Assembly (NCBI RefSeq): GCF_000285835.1
Contig: NZ_HE978607.1
Coordinates: forward strand, 37,351 to 101,350
Direction of reading: 5' to 3'
DNA: 64,000 nt
From: Brevibacterium senegalense
Lineage (GTDB): Bacteria; Actinomycetota; Actinomycetes; Actinomycetales; Brevibacteriaceae
The first letter of the stretch is position 1, and every line of letters starts with the position of its first letter. Below the pieces are notes generated by a model that was not told the DNA's origin, did not search any database, and saw only the letters and a program-made list of their open reading frames with translations. Positions 53,915-63,375 of the stretch are shown here, piece after piece. Made by a program: the position numbers and the translations under genes.

Positions 53915-54622
53915 TCAGGCCCAGTCGACGACCGTGCCCGGCCGGGTGAGGAGCAGGCACGCGTGCGTCGCCGTCTGCTGCTCGGCCGCCTCCCAGCGCT
54001 CCCCACCCGGTCCCGAGGCCGCACTCCCGGAGCCGCGCGGCCGCAGTCGCCCGCCGCGCACCCGGGACACGTCCCAGCCCAGCACCGCGTCGAGGGTGCG
54101 CCCGGTCGCCTTCACGAGCGCCTCCTTGCGCATCCACAGGCGGAGGAACTCGTCCTCAGGCACCGCCGCCGCCCCGACCCGCGCGCGCTCGCGTGGGGTG
54201 AGGACCTGCGGCAGGAGGACGGGATCCAGCGGCGCGCCCCGCGGTTCGACGTCGATCCCGCACGGGCCCGTCGCTGCGACCGCGGCCACCGCACCACCCG
54301 CGTGCGACCAGCTCACCCGGACCCCCTCGCGTCCCACCACGCGGGGGCGCCCGTGGGGGCCTCCGCATGTGGGACACGTCTGGACGAGCTCGACCTCCGT
54401 CGGGTCGCAGTCCGCCAGGCCGGCGACGGCGAGGCGGGCCAGGTGGTGCGCGGCCACGAAGTCCTCGCGCGCGGACGCGTCGTCGAACGCCTCCGCGCGT
54501 CGCCGCTCCGGCGGGGTCAGGAGGGACCGGCCGTCCGGTCCCGCGTCGAGCACCGACCGTGTGGTGCGCAGGAGCACCCGCGCGCGCCCCGCGCTCCCCA
54601 CCCGTGACCGCCGGATCCTCAT
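53915..54622 (-). CDS. Sfp-type 4'-phosphopantetheinyl transferase
   Basis: 235 residues. Transfers the phosphopantetheine arm from CoA to carrier domains. Motifs are SWSHAGGAVAAVA, CGIDVEPRG (magnesium-binding Asp and Glu) and LWMRKEALVKATGRTLD (WxxKEAxxK). The start ATG overlaps the stop of the second ABC gene. This is the broad-range Sfp class rather than the AcpS class, and the nearest carrier domain is that of the membrane NRPS 5 kb away, a likely substrate. Confidence 0.9.
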   Translation of the reverse strand: MRIRRSRVGSAGRARVLLRTTRSVLDAGPDGRSLLTPPERRRAEAFDDASAREDFVAAHHLARLAVAGLADCDPTEVELVQTCPTCGGPHGRPRVVGREGVRVSWSHAGGAVAAVAATGPCGIDVEPRGAPLDPVLLPQVLTPRERARVGAAAVPEDEFLRLWMRKEALVKATGRTLDAVLGWDVSRVRGGRLRPRGSGSAASGPGGERWEAAEQQTATHACLLLTRPGTVVDWA

Positions 54623-56433
54623 CGTGCGGCGAGGCGGGAGAGTGCGCTGCCCGGCGTCTCCAGGAGCCCGCCGGCCCGGCCCTGCTCCACGACCCGCCCG
54701 GCATCGACGACCACGACGTACGCATCCGCGGGGATCCGGTCGACCCGGTGCGTCACCTCGATCGTCGTCCGGCCGGGCCGGCGCCGCTCCAGTGCGCGCC
54801 GCACCTCCTGCGCCGTCTGCTCGTCGAGCTGGCTGAGCGCCTCGTCCAGCACCAGGACCTCCGGCTCCGCGAGCAGCGCCCGGGCCAGCGCCAAGCGCTG
54901 CAGCTGACCGCCGGACACCTCCGTGCGGCCTGCCCGCAGCGGCGCATCGAGGCCGCCGGACAGTCCGGTCGCCCACTCCTCGAGGCCCACGACGCGCAGG
55001 ACGTCGAGCACCTGCGCGTCACTCGCCTCCGGTCGGGCCAGCCGGATGTTCTCCCGCAGCGAGTCGATGAGGAGGGTCGGTCGCTGGTCGACGAGGGCGA
55101 CCCGGCCGCGCAGATCGTCGAGTCGGAGGTCCTGCACCCGCCTGCCTCCCAGTCGCACCTCGCCCTCGTCGGGATCGTGGACGCGCAGCAGCAGGGACGC
55201 GAGCGTCGACTTCCCGCTGCCGGAGACACCCACGAGGGAGGACCACTCCCCCGCGGGGAGATCGACGTCCGCGTCGGCGAGTGCCGGGCGGACAGGCTCC
55301 CCGCTGTCTGCGTCGGCGTGCGCCGGGTACGTGAGCGTCACACCGCGCAGCCGCACCGCGGGACCTGGCCGCTCCGCGTCGCCGGAATCAGCCGCGTGGT
55401 CCGCCCCGACCACGGGCTCCGTGGAGGACCGATCGGAGGCGGGGAGGGCCTCGGGGTCGGCCACCGCCGGCGGCGCCTCGACGATCGCGCGCAGCCGCTG
55501 CGCGGATGCGAGCGCGGCGTCGAGCCCGGCCATGAACGAGTCGACGCCGTTCAGCGGCCCGCGCAGGCCCACCGCGACCGCGAGGGCGAGGACGGCACCC
55601 GCGAGGCCCGCATCCGTGCGCGCCGCGACGACCAGGACGGCGATGAGAGCACCCGCGTGGAGGAGGGCGATCGCCCCCGTGCGTCCGCCCTGCACCAGAC
55701 CGGAGGCCGACCGGGCGCGCACGAGGCGGTCGTCCGCCTCGGCGAGGGAGGCGAGCCTGCGATCCTGCGCGCCTCGCTCCAGAACGTCACGTACGCCGTG
55801 GATGTCGTCGCCCAGGTGCGCGGCGACGGCGGCGCGACCGGCGGCGACGGATCGGGCCGCACGCCACACGGTGCCGGCGGACACGAGCGGGACGAGGAGT
55901 GCGGCGAGCGCGAACGGCACGAGGACGAGTGCCAGGCCCACCGGCGCCGCGGCCCCCAGCCAGACGAGCGCGACCGTGGGGACGACGAAGGCGGAGACCG
56001 CGGGCGGGAAGGTGTGGGCGAAGAAGACCTCGATGCGGTCGATGTCCCGGGTCGCGGTCGCGGTGAGGGCGGCGCCGGCACGTCCGCGGGTGGCGGCGGG
56101 CGCCTGCGGGATGAGCGCGGAGACGAAGAGCTCGCGCAGGCGCTGGAGGGCTGTGAACGCCACCCAGTGGCCCGCGTAGTGCTCCGCGTACCGCAGCGCC
56201 GCCTTGAGCAGCGCGAGGACGATGAGGACGACGGCGAGCTCCCCCGCGCGCACCTCCCCGCCGCCGGCCGCACGGACCAGCGCGGAGGCCATGACCGCGT
56301 ACAGGGCGACGCCCAGCAGCTGCGAGACGATCCGGGCGAGCGCGGATGCCACCAGTGGCATCAGCAGTCCCCAGGTGCGGGACACGAGCCAGCGCACGGT
56401 GTCGACACGGCTCTCCTGCGGCGTCTCCGTCAT
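54619..56433 (-). CDS. ABC exporter half-transporter, CydC-like
   Basis: 604 residues. A type I exporter membrane domain (five to six helices, residues 20-300) with the CydC-like LKAALRYAEHYAGHWVAFTA, then a Pro/Asp-rich linker and a nucleotide-binding domain: Walker A GVSGSGKSTLAS, signature VSGGQLQRLALARAL, Walker B VLVLDEALSQLD and H-loop VTHR. It overlaps its partner gene by four bases and the two surely form a heterodimer. CydDC exports cysteine/glutathione for cytochrome bd assembly, but no cydAB is nearby, so another substrate is possible. Confidence 0.82.
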   Translation of the reverse strand: MTETPQESRVDTVRWLVSRTWGLLMPLVASALARIVSQLLGVALYAVMASALVRAAGGGEVRAGELAVVLIVLALLKAALRYAEHYAGHWVAFTALQRLRELFVSALIPQAPAATRGRAGAALTATATRDIDRIEVFFAHTFPPAVSAFVVPTVALVWLGAAAPVGLALVLVPFALAALLVPLVSAGTVWRAARSVAAGRAAVAAHLGDDIHGVRDVLERGAQDRRLASLAEADDRLVRARSASGLVQGGRTGAIALLHAGALIAVLVVAARTDAGLAGAVLALAVAVGLRGPLNGVDSFMAGLDAALASAQRLRAIVEAPPAVADPEALPASDRSSTEPVVGADHAADSGDAERPGPAVRLRGVTLTYPAHADADSGEPVRPALADADVDLPAGEWSSLVGVSGSGKSTLASLLLRVHDPDEGEVRLGGRRVQDLRLDDLRGRVALVDQRPTLLIDSLRENIRLARPEASDAQVLDVLRVVGLEEWATGLSGGLDAPLRAGRTEVSGGQLQRLALARALLAEPEVLVLDEALSQLDEQTAQEVRRALERRRPGRTTIEVTHRVDRIPADAYVVVVDAGRVVEQGRAGGLLETPGSALSRLAAR

Positions 56434-58271
56434 CGTGCCCCCTCCCCCGCGCGCGTGGTCCCGGGTGCCTCAGCTCCCGGTCGTGCCTCTGCTTCCGGTC
56501 GTGCCTCGTCCCCCACGGCGGGCCCGGCCGGGTCGAGGCGGATGACGCGGTCGGCGGCGAGGATCGCACCGGGCCGATGCGCGATCATGAGGACCGTCCT
56601 GTCCGCGGCCAGGCGTCGGAGCGCGGCGAGGATCTGCTCCTCGGCGGCCAGGTCGACCTGCGACGTGGGCTCGTCCAGCACGAGGATCGGCGCATCCTGG
56701 AGCCAGGCCTGCGCGATCGCGAGCCGCTGGGACTGGCCGCCGGACAGCAGCGCGCCCTGTTCGCCCACCGGGGTGGCCGGTCCCGCCGGCATCGCCTCGA
56801 CGTCCGCACGGAGGCCAGCGCGCTCCAGCGCCTCCCACAGCTGCTCCTGCGTGGCCGCGGGCGCGGCCAGGCGCAGGTTGTCCTCGATCGTGCCCAGGAA
56901 GTGGAAGGCGCGCTGCTGGACGGCGGCGATGCGGGTCCGCGCCCCGGCGGGGTCCCGCACCGGGTCGATCCCGTCGACCCGCACCGTGCCGGTCCGGGCG
57001 GCGAGGTGTCCCAGCAGGAGCGAGGCGACCGTCGACTTCCCCGCCCCGCTGGGCCCCACGAGCGCGACGTGCTCGCCGCGCTCCACCCGCAGGCTCAGCC
57101 CGCTCAGGACCGTGGGGCCGTCCGGCCAGCCCGCGTCCACGTCCGCGAGCAGGAGCGCGGGGGTCCCGGCAGCGGACGGACGCCGGTCAGCTGGCGTCGG
57201 TGCGGCCTCGGGCACGGCGGAGTCCGCGACAGCGGAAGGCGCGCCGACCTCGGATGTCGGATCGGCCTCGGGCTCCCGGCCGGCCTGGGGAGCCGTCGAC
57301 GGCTCCGCCCCCAGGACCGAGCCCAGCTGGGCCTGCGACGCGCGGCCGGCGATGCCGATGTAGAAGAACTGGCCGACGACGTCGACGGGGCCGATGACGA
57401 GGGTGGACAGAAGCAGGATCGCCGTCCCGTCGCCCGCGCTCAGGTCACCGGTGCCCACCCGCACGGCGGTGAGGACGGCCGCGGCGACGACGACGCCCAG
57501 GGAGAACGCCGCGTCGACGACGAGGATGAGCAGCTGGTTGACCGCCAGCATCCGCATGAGGGACCGGCGGTGCTCCTCGCCGCGCCGGGCCAGCAGCTCC
57601 GCCCGACGGTGGGCGGCGCGGGCCAGGACGAGGGTCTCGAGCCCCTGGATCGCATCGACGAACGCGGACGTGAGGGCGGCCTGCGACCGGCGGTACCGGC
57701 CGCCCACGGGACGCACGAGCCGCTGGAAGCCGCCCACCAGCACCGGCACCAGCAGCACGAGGAGGGTGAGCACCCCGGCCGTCACGGGGTCGACGGCGAC
57801 GGCCATGACGAGGAGGACCAGCAGCGGCGTCGTGAGGGAGGCGGTGATGGGGCCCAGGAAGCCGGCCCGGTAGTGGGCGGTCTTCTCGACCGAGGTCGTG
57901 GCCGCCGCCAGCAGTCGGCCCGCCTGCGCGGACGCGCGGACCGCCCCGCCCCGGAAGACGGCGGAGACGACGGCCGCGCGCAGGTGCTTCTCCGCCTGCG
58001 CGGAGGTCCGCTCGCTCCACCACGCGCCCGCGCCCGTGCAGACGGCGACGACGAGGCCCAGGAGGACGGCCCACAGGACCCACGCGGTCGGGGCGGGTGC
58101 GGCGTCGTGGGCGGGCAGTGCGTCCGCGGCGAGGTCGTCGACGACGCGCCCCAGCAGGACGAAGAGGAGAGCACTGGCACCTGCGGCGAGCCAGCCCGTC
58201 AGCGCGGACACGGCCAGCACGCGTCGCGGTGTCGAGGCGCGCACCTGCGGGTGCACCGTCCCGGTCGTCAT
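56430..58271 (-). CDS. ABC exporter half-transporter, CydD-like
   Basis: 613 residues. Membrane domain with about six helices (residues 16-300; FVDAIQGLETLVLA is like the CydD coupling-loop region), an Ala/Pro/Glu linker of about 60 residues, and a nucleotide-binding domain with VGPSGAGKSTVASLL, LLSGGQSQRLAIAQAW, ILVLDEPTSQVD and IAHR. All catalytic residues are present. The last 25 residues are charged and Ala/Glu/Pro-rich. The ATG has GGGGAGG close upstream. First of the ABC-ABC-PPTase unit, 101 bases after the thioesterase gene. Confidence 0.82.
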   Translation of the reverse strand: MTTGTVHPQVRASTPRRVLAVSALTGWLAAGASALLFVLLGRVVDDLAADALPAHDAAPAPTAWVLWAVLLGLVVAVCTGAGAWWSERTSAQAEKHLRAAVVSAVFRGGAVRASAQAGRLLAAATTSVEKTAHYRAGFLGPITASLTTPLLVLLVMAVAVDPVTAGVLTLLVLLVPVLVGGFQRLVRPVGGRYRRSQAALTSAFVDAIQGLETLVLARAAHRRAELLARRGEEHRRSLMRMLAVNQLLILVVDAAFSLGVVVAAAVLTAVRVGTGDLSAGDGTAILLLSTLVIGPVDVVGQFFYIGIAGRASQAQLGSVLGAEPSTAPQAGREPEADPTSEVGAPSAVADSAVPEAAPTPADRRPSAAGTPALLLADVDAGWPDGPTVLSGLSLRVERGEHVALVGPSGAGKSTVASLLLGHLAARTGTVRVDGIDPVRDPAGARTRIAAVQQRAFHFLGTIEDNLRLAAPAATQEQLWEALERAGLRADVEAMPAGPATPVGEQGALLSGGQSQRLAIAQAWLQDAPILVLDEPTSQVDLAAEEQILAALRRLAADRTVLMIAHRPGAILAADRVIRLDPAGPAVGDEARPEAEARPGAEAPGTTRAGEGAR

Positions 58272-58372
58272 GGTCCTCCCCTATCACGTGGGGCCGGTTC
58301 CGGCCCGCGAGGCCGCTCCATCCTAGCCCGCGGGGGCGCAGCGGGTCCGCCGGATCAGCGCCCGCGGGCGCC

Positions 58373-59203
58373 TCAGACGCCCTTGAAGTAGACGAGCTGC
58401 GTCGTCGTGACGAGCAGGCGGCCGTCCTCGCCCCACACGTGACCCACCTGGTCGAAGAGTCCCTTGTGGAACCGCGAGGCCCGCGCCCGGCACAGCAGGT
58501 GCTCGCCCTGCTGCGCCAGCTCCTGCGGGCCAGCGTGGAAGTACGCCGTGTATGTGATCGTGCCGGCCGGGGACATCCGCCCGGTGCGGGCGAAGATCCG
58601 GGGGAAGAACGCGTCCGAGGCCGCGGCCAGCGACAGGTGGTCCCACGGACGCGGCTGGGCCTGGGCCAGCCACATGACGGTCTCCGACGAGTCCCCGGGT
58701 CGGTCCGGTCGACCCTGCAGCAGGCGGAACTCGTAGTTGTCCATCCACGGAAGACCGGCGGCGGCCATCGAGGTGGGCTCCAGGTCCTCCGGGCGGGGCA
58801 CCTCCGGCGGCAGCACCTCAGTCTCCGAGAACGTGTCCCGCGGCGTCGCGAGGAGTGCGGTGCCGGTCAGGACGACGCCCGCCTCCTGCTCGATCCGCAC
58901 CGTCCAGTGCTGGTTCGTGCGGTTCGTCCGCACGGGGTCGACGACGATCGACATCTCTCCGTCGGCCACCGGTGCGACGAAGTTGAGGGTGAGGGCGGCG
59001 GGCCGACCCTGCGCGCGCGGGTCGCCCGTGACGGCGCCCAGCGCCTGCGCGGCCGTCGCCCCGCCGTAGGGCCCCACCATGTTCGCCCACGCCGGGTGCG
59101 TGCGGGTGGTGACGGCGCGGGGTCCCCTGCTGTCAGCCGCCTGGGTCGCGGACGGGTCCTGCGGCTCCGCGAAGGTCGTGAGGGCGTCGAGAGGGTGGGA
59201 CAT
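58373..59203 (-). CDS. Thioesterase-family protein (TesB-like double hotdog)
   Basis: 276 residues. Two hotdog-like halves: HPAWANMVGPYGGATAAQAL with LTLNFVAPVADG in the first, and PWDHLSLAAASDAFFPRIFA with TITYTAYFHAGPQEL in the second, as in acyl-CoA thioesterase II-type proteins. The substrate acyl group is unknown. The ATG at 59203 has GGAGG four bases upstream; a longer start at 59263 has none. It is transcribed divergently from the Pls-family synthetase. Confidence 0.78.
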   Translation of the reverse strand: MSHPLDALTTFAEPQDPSATQAADSRGPRAVTTRTHPAWANMVGPYGGATAAQALGAVTGDPRAQGRPAALTLNFVAPVADGEMSIVVDPVRTNRTNQHWTVRIEQEAGVVLTGTALLATPRDTFSETEVLPPEVPRPEDLEPTSMAAAGLPWMDNYEFRLLQGRPDRPGDSSETVMWLAQAQPRPWDHLSLAAASDAFFPRIFARTGRMSPAGTITYTAYFHAGPQELAQQGEHLLCRARASRFHKGLFDQVGHVWGEDGRLLVTTTQLVYFKGV

Positions 59204-59358
59204 GTTGCCTCCGGGACGGGGTGGTGTCGAGCGGTCGGGGACGGGACGCGTGGCCCCGGTCACCGATCGTAGCGATCCCCCGTGACATCCCGCACATCCA
59301 CGGGCGACACGACGCCTGCCGGGTGCGCCGCCGCCATCCCGTGTTCACGGAGCGCGGC

Positions 59359-59364
59359 TATCAT
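59359..59364 (+). promoter_or_regulatory. -10 element TATCAT of the Pls-family synthetase gene
   Basis: TATCAT lies 36 bases before the GTG start; AGGAG at 59386-59390 would be the ribosome binding site. No clear -35. A small GATCG-TAG-CGATC inverted repeat is at 59265-59277 in the same 197-base divergent region. Confidence 0.45.
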
Positions 59365-59400
59365 CACCCCGTCCACCTCACCAGCAGGAGATGCCGATCC

Positions 59401-62400
59401 GTGACTGACGAACCCTCACGTCGCCCGCCCGCGCAGACCGCCGGGTCGCTCACGGCCCCGAACGGCGCCGTGCACCCACCGCAGTTCGCCTCCCGCGACC
59501 TCGCCGCTCCCCCGCGCACCCTCATCGACCTCCTCATCGCCACCGCGACCGCGCATCCGGAGGCGCCCGCGATCGACGACGGCACCGTCGTGCTGCGCTA
59601 TCGCGAGGTCCTCGACGTCATCCGCGACCGTGCGCTCGCCCTGGCGCGCGCGGGCGTGGGTCCCGGCGACCGGGTGGGCGTGCGCGTCTCCTCCGGCTCC
59701 ACGGACCTCTACACCGCGATCCTGGGCGTCCTCATGGTAGGTGCGGCGTACGTCCCCGTCGACGTCGACGACCCGGACGAGCGCGCCCGCACCGTCTTCG
59801 AGGAGGCCGACGTCCAGGCGGTCGTGACGGACGGCTTCGCGCTGGAGGTCCGCCACTCCCGCACCGCGGACCAGCAGCCGGAGCTGCGGGCGCCGGGCCT
59901 CGAGGACGATGCGTGGATCATCTTCACCTCCGGCTCGACCGGCAAGCCCAAGGGCGTCGCGGTCTCCCACCGCTCCGCGGCCGCGTTCGTCGACGCGGAG
60001 GCCCGCATCTTCTGCCAGGGCGAGCGCCTGGGCCCGGGCGACCGCGTCCTGGCCGGCCTGTCCGTCGCCTTCGACGCGAGCTGCGAGGAGATGTGGCTGG
60101 CGTGGCGGTCCGGCGCGTGCCTCGTCCCCGCCCCCCGCTCGCTCGTGAAGTCCGGCATGGATCTGGGCCCGTGGCTGGCCGGGCGCGGGATCACCGTCGT
60201 CTCGACCGTCCCCACGCTCGCGTCCCTGTGGCCGGCGGAGACCCTGGAAAACGTCCGCCTCCTCATCTTCGGCGGCGAGGCGTGCCCGCCGGAGCTGGCC
60301 GCCCGCCTCCTGGACGACGACCGGGAGGTGTGGAACACGTACGGCCCCACCGAGGCCACCGTCGTCACGTGCGCCGCACCCCTGGACGGCACGGACCCCG
60401 TGCGGATCGGCCTGCCGCTGGACGGCTGGGACATGGCCGTCGTCGACCCCGCCACCGGGATCCCCGTCGAGGACGGGCGGACCGGTGAGCTCATCATCGG
60501 CGGCGTGGGCCTGGCCCGCTACCTGGACCCGGCGAAGGACGCGGAGAAGTACGCGCCCATGCCCACCCTGGGCTGGGAGCGCGCCTACCGCTCCGGCGAC
60601 CTCGTCGTCATGGACCGCGCGGGCCTCGTCTTCGTGGGCCGCGCGGACGAGCAGGTGAAGCTGGGCGGGCGCCGCATCGAGCTGGGCGAGATCGACGCCG
60701 CCCTCCAGTCCCTGCCCGGCGTCGCCGGCGGTGCCGCCGCCGTCAAGGAGACCGCCGGCGGGATGCAGCTGCTCATCGGCTACCTCGCTCCCGAGGCCGC
60801 GGGCACCGACCGGCGCGAGTCCTGGACGGAGATCCTGCGGGAGTCCCTGCCCCCGGCCCTGGTCCCCCGCCTCGTCCTCGTCGACGATCTGCCGACCAAG
60901 ACCTCGGGCAAGGTCGACCGGAACGCCCTGCCGTGGCCGCTGCCGGGCGAGGAGACGGAGTCCGGCAGCGCGGACGACCTGCCCGCGCACGCGCACTGGT
61001 TCGCGGACCAGTGGCAGGCGGTTCTGGGCTCCTACCCCACGATGGACGCCGACTTCTTCGACTCCGGCGGCGGTTCGCTGGCGGCCGCGCAGCTCATCTC
61101 CCGCCTGCGCGCGCAGCACCCGTCCGTCACGGTGGGCGACGTGTACGCGGCCCCCCGCTTCGGTGCGCTCGTCGCGCTCGCCTCGGACACGGACGAGGCG
61201 GCCCCCGCGCGGCCGCGCCGCACGATCACCCGCACCCGCTACTCGATGCAGACGCTGCAGACCCTGCTGGGCATCCCCGTCCACGTGCTGGCCGCGATGC
61301 GCTGGGTCGTCCTGGCCCTCGTCCTCGTCAACGTCGCCGGTGCCGCCGGCGCGGACGTGCCGACGGTCAGCTGGTGGCTGATCCTCGCTCTCGTCGCCGT
61401 CTTCGTGACCCCGTGGGGCCGCATGCTCATCTCCGCCGGCGTCGCCCGCCTCCTGCTGTCCGGGGTGCGGCCGGGCACGTACCCCCGGTCCGGCTCCGTC
61501 CATCTGCGCCTGTGGCTGGCGGAGCACGTGGCGGACCTGGCCTCGGCGGTGTCCGTCGCCTCCGCCCCGTGGGTGACGTGGTACGCGCGTCTGCTGGGCA
61601 ACTCGGTGGGCCGCGACGTCGACCTGCACTCGATCCCGCCGGTCACCGGCATGCTGACCCTCGACACGGGTGCCGCGATCGAACCCGAGGTCGACCTCAA
61701 GGGCTGGTGGGTGGACGGCGACCTCGTCCACATCGGCCGCATGCGGGTGGGCAAGTACGCGGTCGTGGGCGCCCGCTCGACGCTGCTGCCGGGCGCGCAC
61801 GTGGGGGCCCGGGCCGTCGTCGAGCCCGGCTCCGCCGTCAACGGGCGCGTGCGCAAGGGACAGGTGTACTCCGGGTCCCCGGCCACCCGCGTCCGCCGCG
61901 CCGGGAACGTCGTCCCCGATCCCCCGGCCCGCCGCAGGCGGACGCCGTTCCTGCTCTACGCGATCGGCTCGCTGCTGCACGCGGCGATCCCCCTGGTCGC
62001 CTCGGTCCCCGGTCTCGCCCTGCTGGTGGCGGTGTCCGGTCCGCAGGCGATCGTCAGCCCGCTCACGCTGCTGGCCTGGTCCCCCGTCCTGGGCCTCACC
62101 TGGTTCGCGACCGTCGCCGCGCTCATCGTCGTCTCCGTGCGCACCCTGGCGATCGGCCTGCGCGAGGGCACCGTCCCCGTCCGGTCGTTCGCGGGCTACC
62201 GCGTGTGGGCGACGGAGCGGATCATGGACATGGCCCGGGACCTGCTGTTCCCCCTGTACGCCGGCATGCTCACCCCCGTGTGGCTGCGCCTGCTGGGCGC
62301 GAAGGTGGGTAAGGACGTCGAGGTGTCGACGGTCCTGCTGGTCCCGTCCATGACGACGATCGCAGACGGGGCCTTCTTGGCCGACGACACGATGGTCGCC

Positions 62401-63375
62401 AGCTACGAGCTGCGCAGCGGCTGGATGCGGATCGGCCGGGCGAAGGTGGGCAAGCGCGCTTTCCTGGGCAACTCCGGCATGGCGGCCGCCGGTCGGCGCG
62501 TGCCCAAGAACGCACTCGTCGCGGTGCTGTCCGCCGCACCCGGCAAGGCGAAGAAGGGCACCAGCTGGATCGGCTCGCCGCCGGTCGAGCTGCGCCGGTC
62601 GGAGGTCGAGGCCGACGCGGAGCTCACGTACCGTCCCAGCGCCCGCCTGCGCCGCCTGCGCGGGTTCTGGGAAACGCTGCGTCTGCTGTCCGTCGTGGCC
62701 GGCGCACTCGTCGTCACCGGCGTCATCGGCTCCCTCGTGGGGCTCCACATCGCCTTCGCCTCCCTCTCGACACCGCTGGCCGGCGCACTGGGCATGCTCG
62801 CCGTCTCCGGTGTCGTCATGATGCTCGCCGGCGCCGTGGCGGCCGGGATCGCCGTGGCCGCGAAGTGGATCTGCATCGGCCGGGTCACGGAGGGCGAGCA
62901 CCCCCTGTGGTCCTCGTTCATCTGGCGCAGCGAGCTGGCGGACACGTTCGTCGAGCTCGTCGCCGCCCCGTGGTTCGCGCGCACCGCCGTTGGGACCCCC
63001 GCCCTCGTCTGGTACCTGCGCGCGCTGGGCTCCCGGATCGGTCACGGCGTGTGGTGCGAGACCTACTGGCTGCCGGAGGCCGACCTGGTGCGCCTGGACG
63101 ACAATTCGACCGTCAACCGCGGCTGCGTCGTCCAGACGCACCTCTTCCACGACCGCGTCATGAGCCTCGACACCGTCACGCTCGACGCCGGCGCCACCCT
63201 GGGCCCCAACAGCGTCATCCTGCCGGCGGCCCACCTGGGCGACGCCGCGACCGTGGGGCCGGCGAGCCTCGTCATGCGCGGCGAGTCCGTGCCGGCCCAC
63301 GCGTACTTCATGGGCAACCCGGTCGTACCCTGGATCGATGCACCCGCACTGCCCGAGGAGGCCTTGAGTCGATGA
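59401..63375 (+). CDS. Pls/PosA-family membrane non-ribosomal peptide synthetase
   Basis: 1324 residues, nearly the length of epsilon-poly-L-lysine synthetase (about 1320). Adenylation domain about 40-515: IIFTSGSTGKPKG (A3), AFDASCEEMW (A4), NTYGPTEATV (A5), TSGKVDR (A10). Carrier domain about 530-590 with DSGGGSLAAAQL, phosphopantetheine Ser559. Then six membrane helices in three pairs (about 633-678, 851-914, 1094-1160), each pair followed by a left-handed hexapeptide-type domain, the architecture known for Pls. Specificity residues read by hand against PheA: D225 A226 E229 S268 I289 G291 T313 V321 V322 K504, similar to lysine-activating domains. No thioesterase or condensation domain is present. 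GTG start with AGGAG ten bases upstream; the stop overlaps the next ATG. Confidence 0.9.
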   Translation: MTDEPSRRPPAQTAGSLTAPNGAVHPPQFASRDLAAPPRTLIDLLIATATAHPEAPAIDDGTVVLRYREVLDVIRDRALALARAGVGPGDRVGVRVSSGSTDLYTAILGVLMVGAAYVPVDVDDPDERARTVFEEADVQAVVTDGFALEVRHSRTADQQPELRAPGLEDDAWIIFTSGSTGKPKGVAVSHRSAAAFVDAEARIFCQGERLGPGDRVLAGLSVAFDASCEEMWLAWRSGACLVPAPRSLVKSGMDLGPWLAGRGITVVSTVPTLASLWPAETLENVRLLIFGGEACPPELAARLLDDDREVWNTYGPTEATVVTCAAPLDGTDPVRIGLPLDGWDMAVVDPATGIPVEDGRTGELIIGGVGLARYLDPAKDAEKYAPMPTLGWERAYRSGDLVVMDRAGLVFVGRADEQVKLGGRRIELGEIDAALQSLPGVAGGAAAVKETAGGMQLLIGYLAPEAAGTDRRESWTEILRESLPPALVPRLVLVDDLPTKTSGKVDRNALPWPLPGEETESGSADDLPAHAHWFADQWQAVLGSYPTMDADFFDSGGGSLAAAQLISRLRAQHPSVTVGDVYAAPRFGALVALASDTDEAAPARPRRTITRTRYSMQTLQTLLGIPVHVLAAMRWVVLALVLVNVAGAAGADVPTVSWWLILALVAVFVTPWGRMLISAGVARLLLSGVRPGTYPRSGSVHLRLWLAEHVADLASAVSVASAPWVTWYARLLGNSVGRDVDLHSIPPVTGMLTLDTGAAIEPEVDLKGWWVDGDLVHIGRMRVGKYAVVGARSTLLPGAHVGARAVVEPGSAVNGRVRKGQVYSGSPATRVRRAGNVVPDPPARRRRTPFLLYAIGSLLHAAIPLVASVPGLALLVAVSGPQAIVSPLTLLAWSPVLGLTWFATVAALIVVSVRTLAIGLREGTVPVRSFAGYRVWATERIMDMARDLLFPLYAGMLTPVWLRLLGAKVGKDVEVSTVLLVPSMTTIADGAFLADDTMVASYELRSGWMRIGRAKVGKRAFLGNSGMAAAGRRVPKNALVAVLSAAPGKAKKGTSWIGSPPVELRRSEVEADAELTYRPSARLRRLRGFWETLRLLSVVAGALVVTGVIGSLVGLHIAFASLSTPLAGALGMLAVSGVVMMLAGAVAAGIAVAAKWICIGRVTEGEHPLWSSFIWRSELADTFVELVAAPWFARTAVGTPALVWYLRALGSRIGHGVWCETYWLPEADLVRLDDNSTVNRGCVVQTHLFHDRVMSLDTVTLDAGATLGPNSVILPAAHLGDAATVGPASLVMRGESVPAHAYFMGNPVVPWIDAPALPEEALSR

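Noticed and set aside
53721-54137. A 138-codon minus-strand gene including the CPBP motif
   Set aside because: Its first half overlaps the well-supported phosphopantetheinyl transferase gene in another frame and lacks membrane helices; only the last 62 codons are CPBP-like.
54619-58271. Calling the ABC pair cydDC outright
   Set aside because: Membrane-domain similarity is only general, the linkers are long, and no cydAB is present in the window, so I kept the label CydDC-like without gene symbols.
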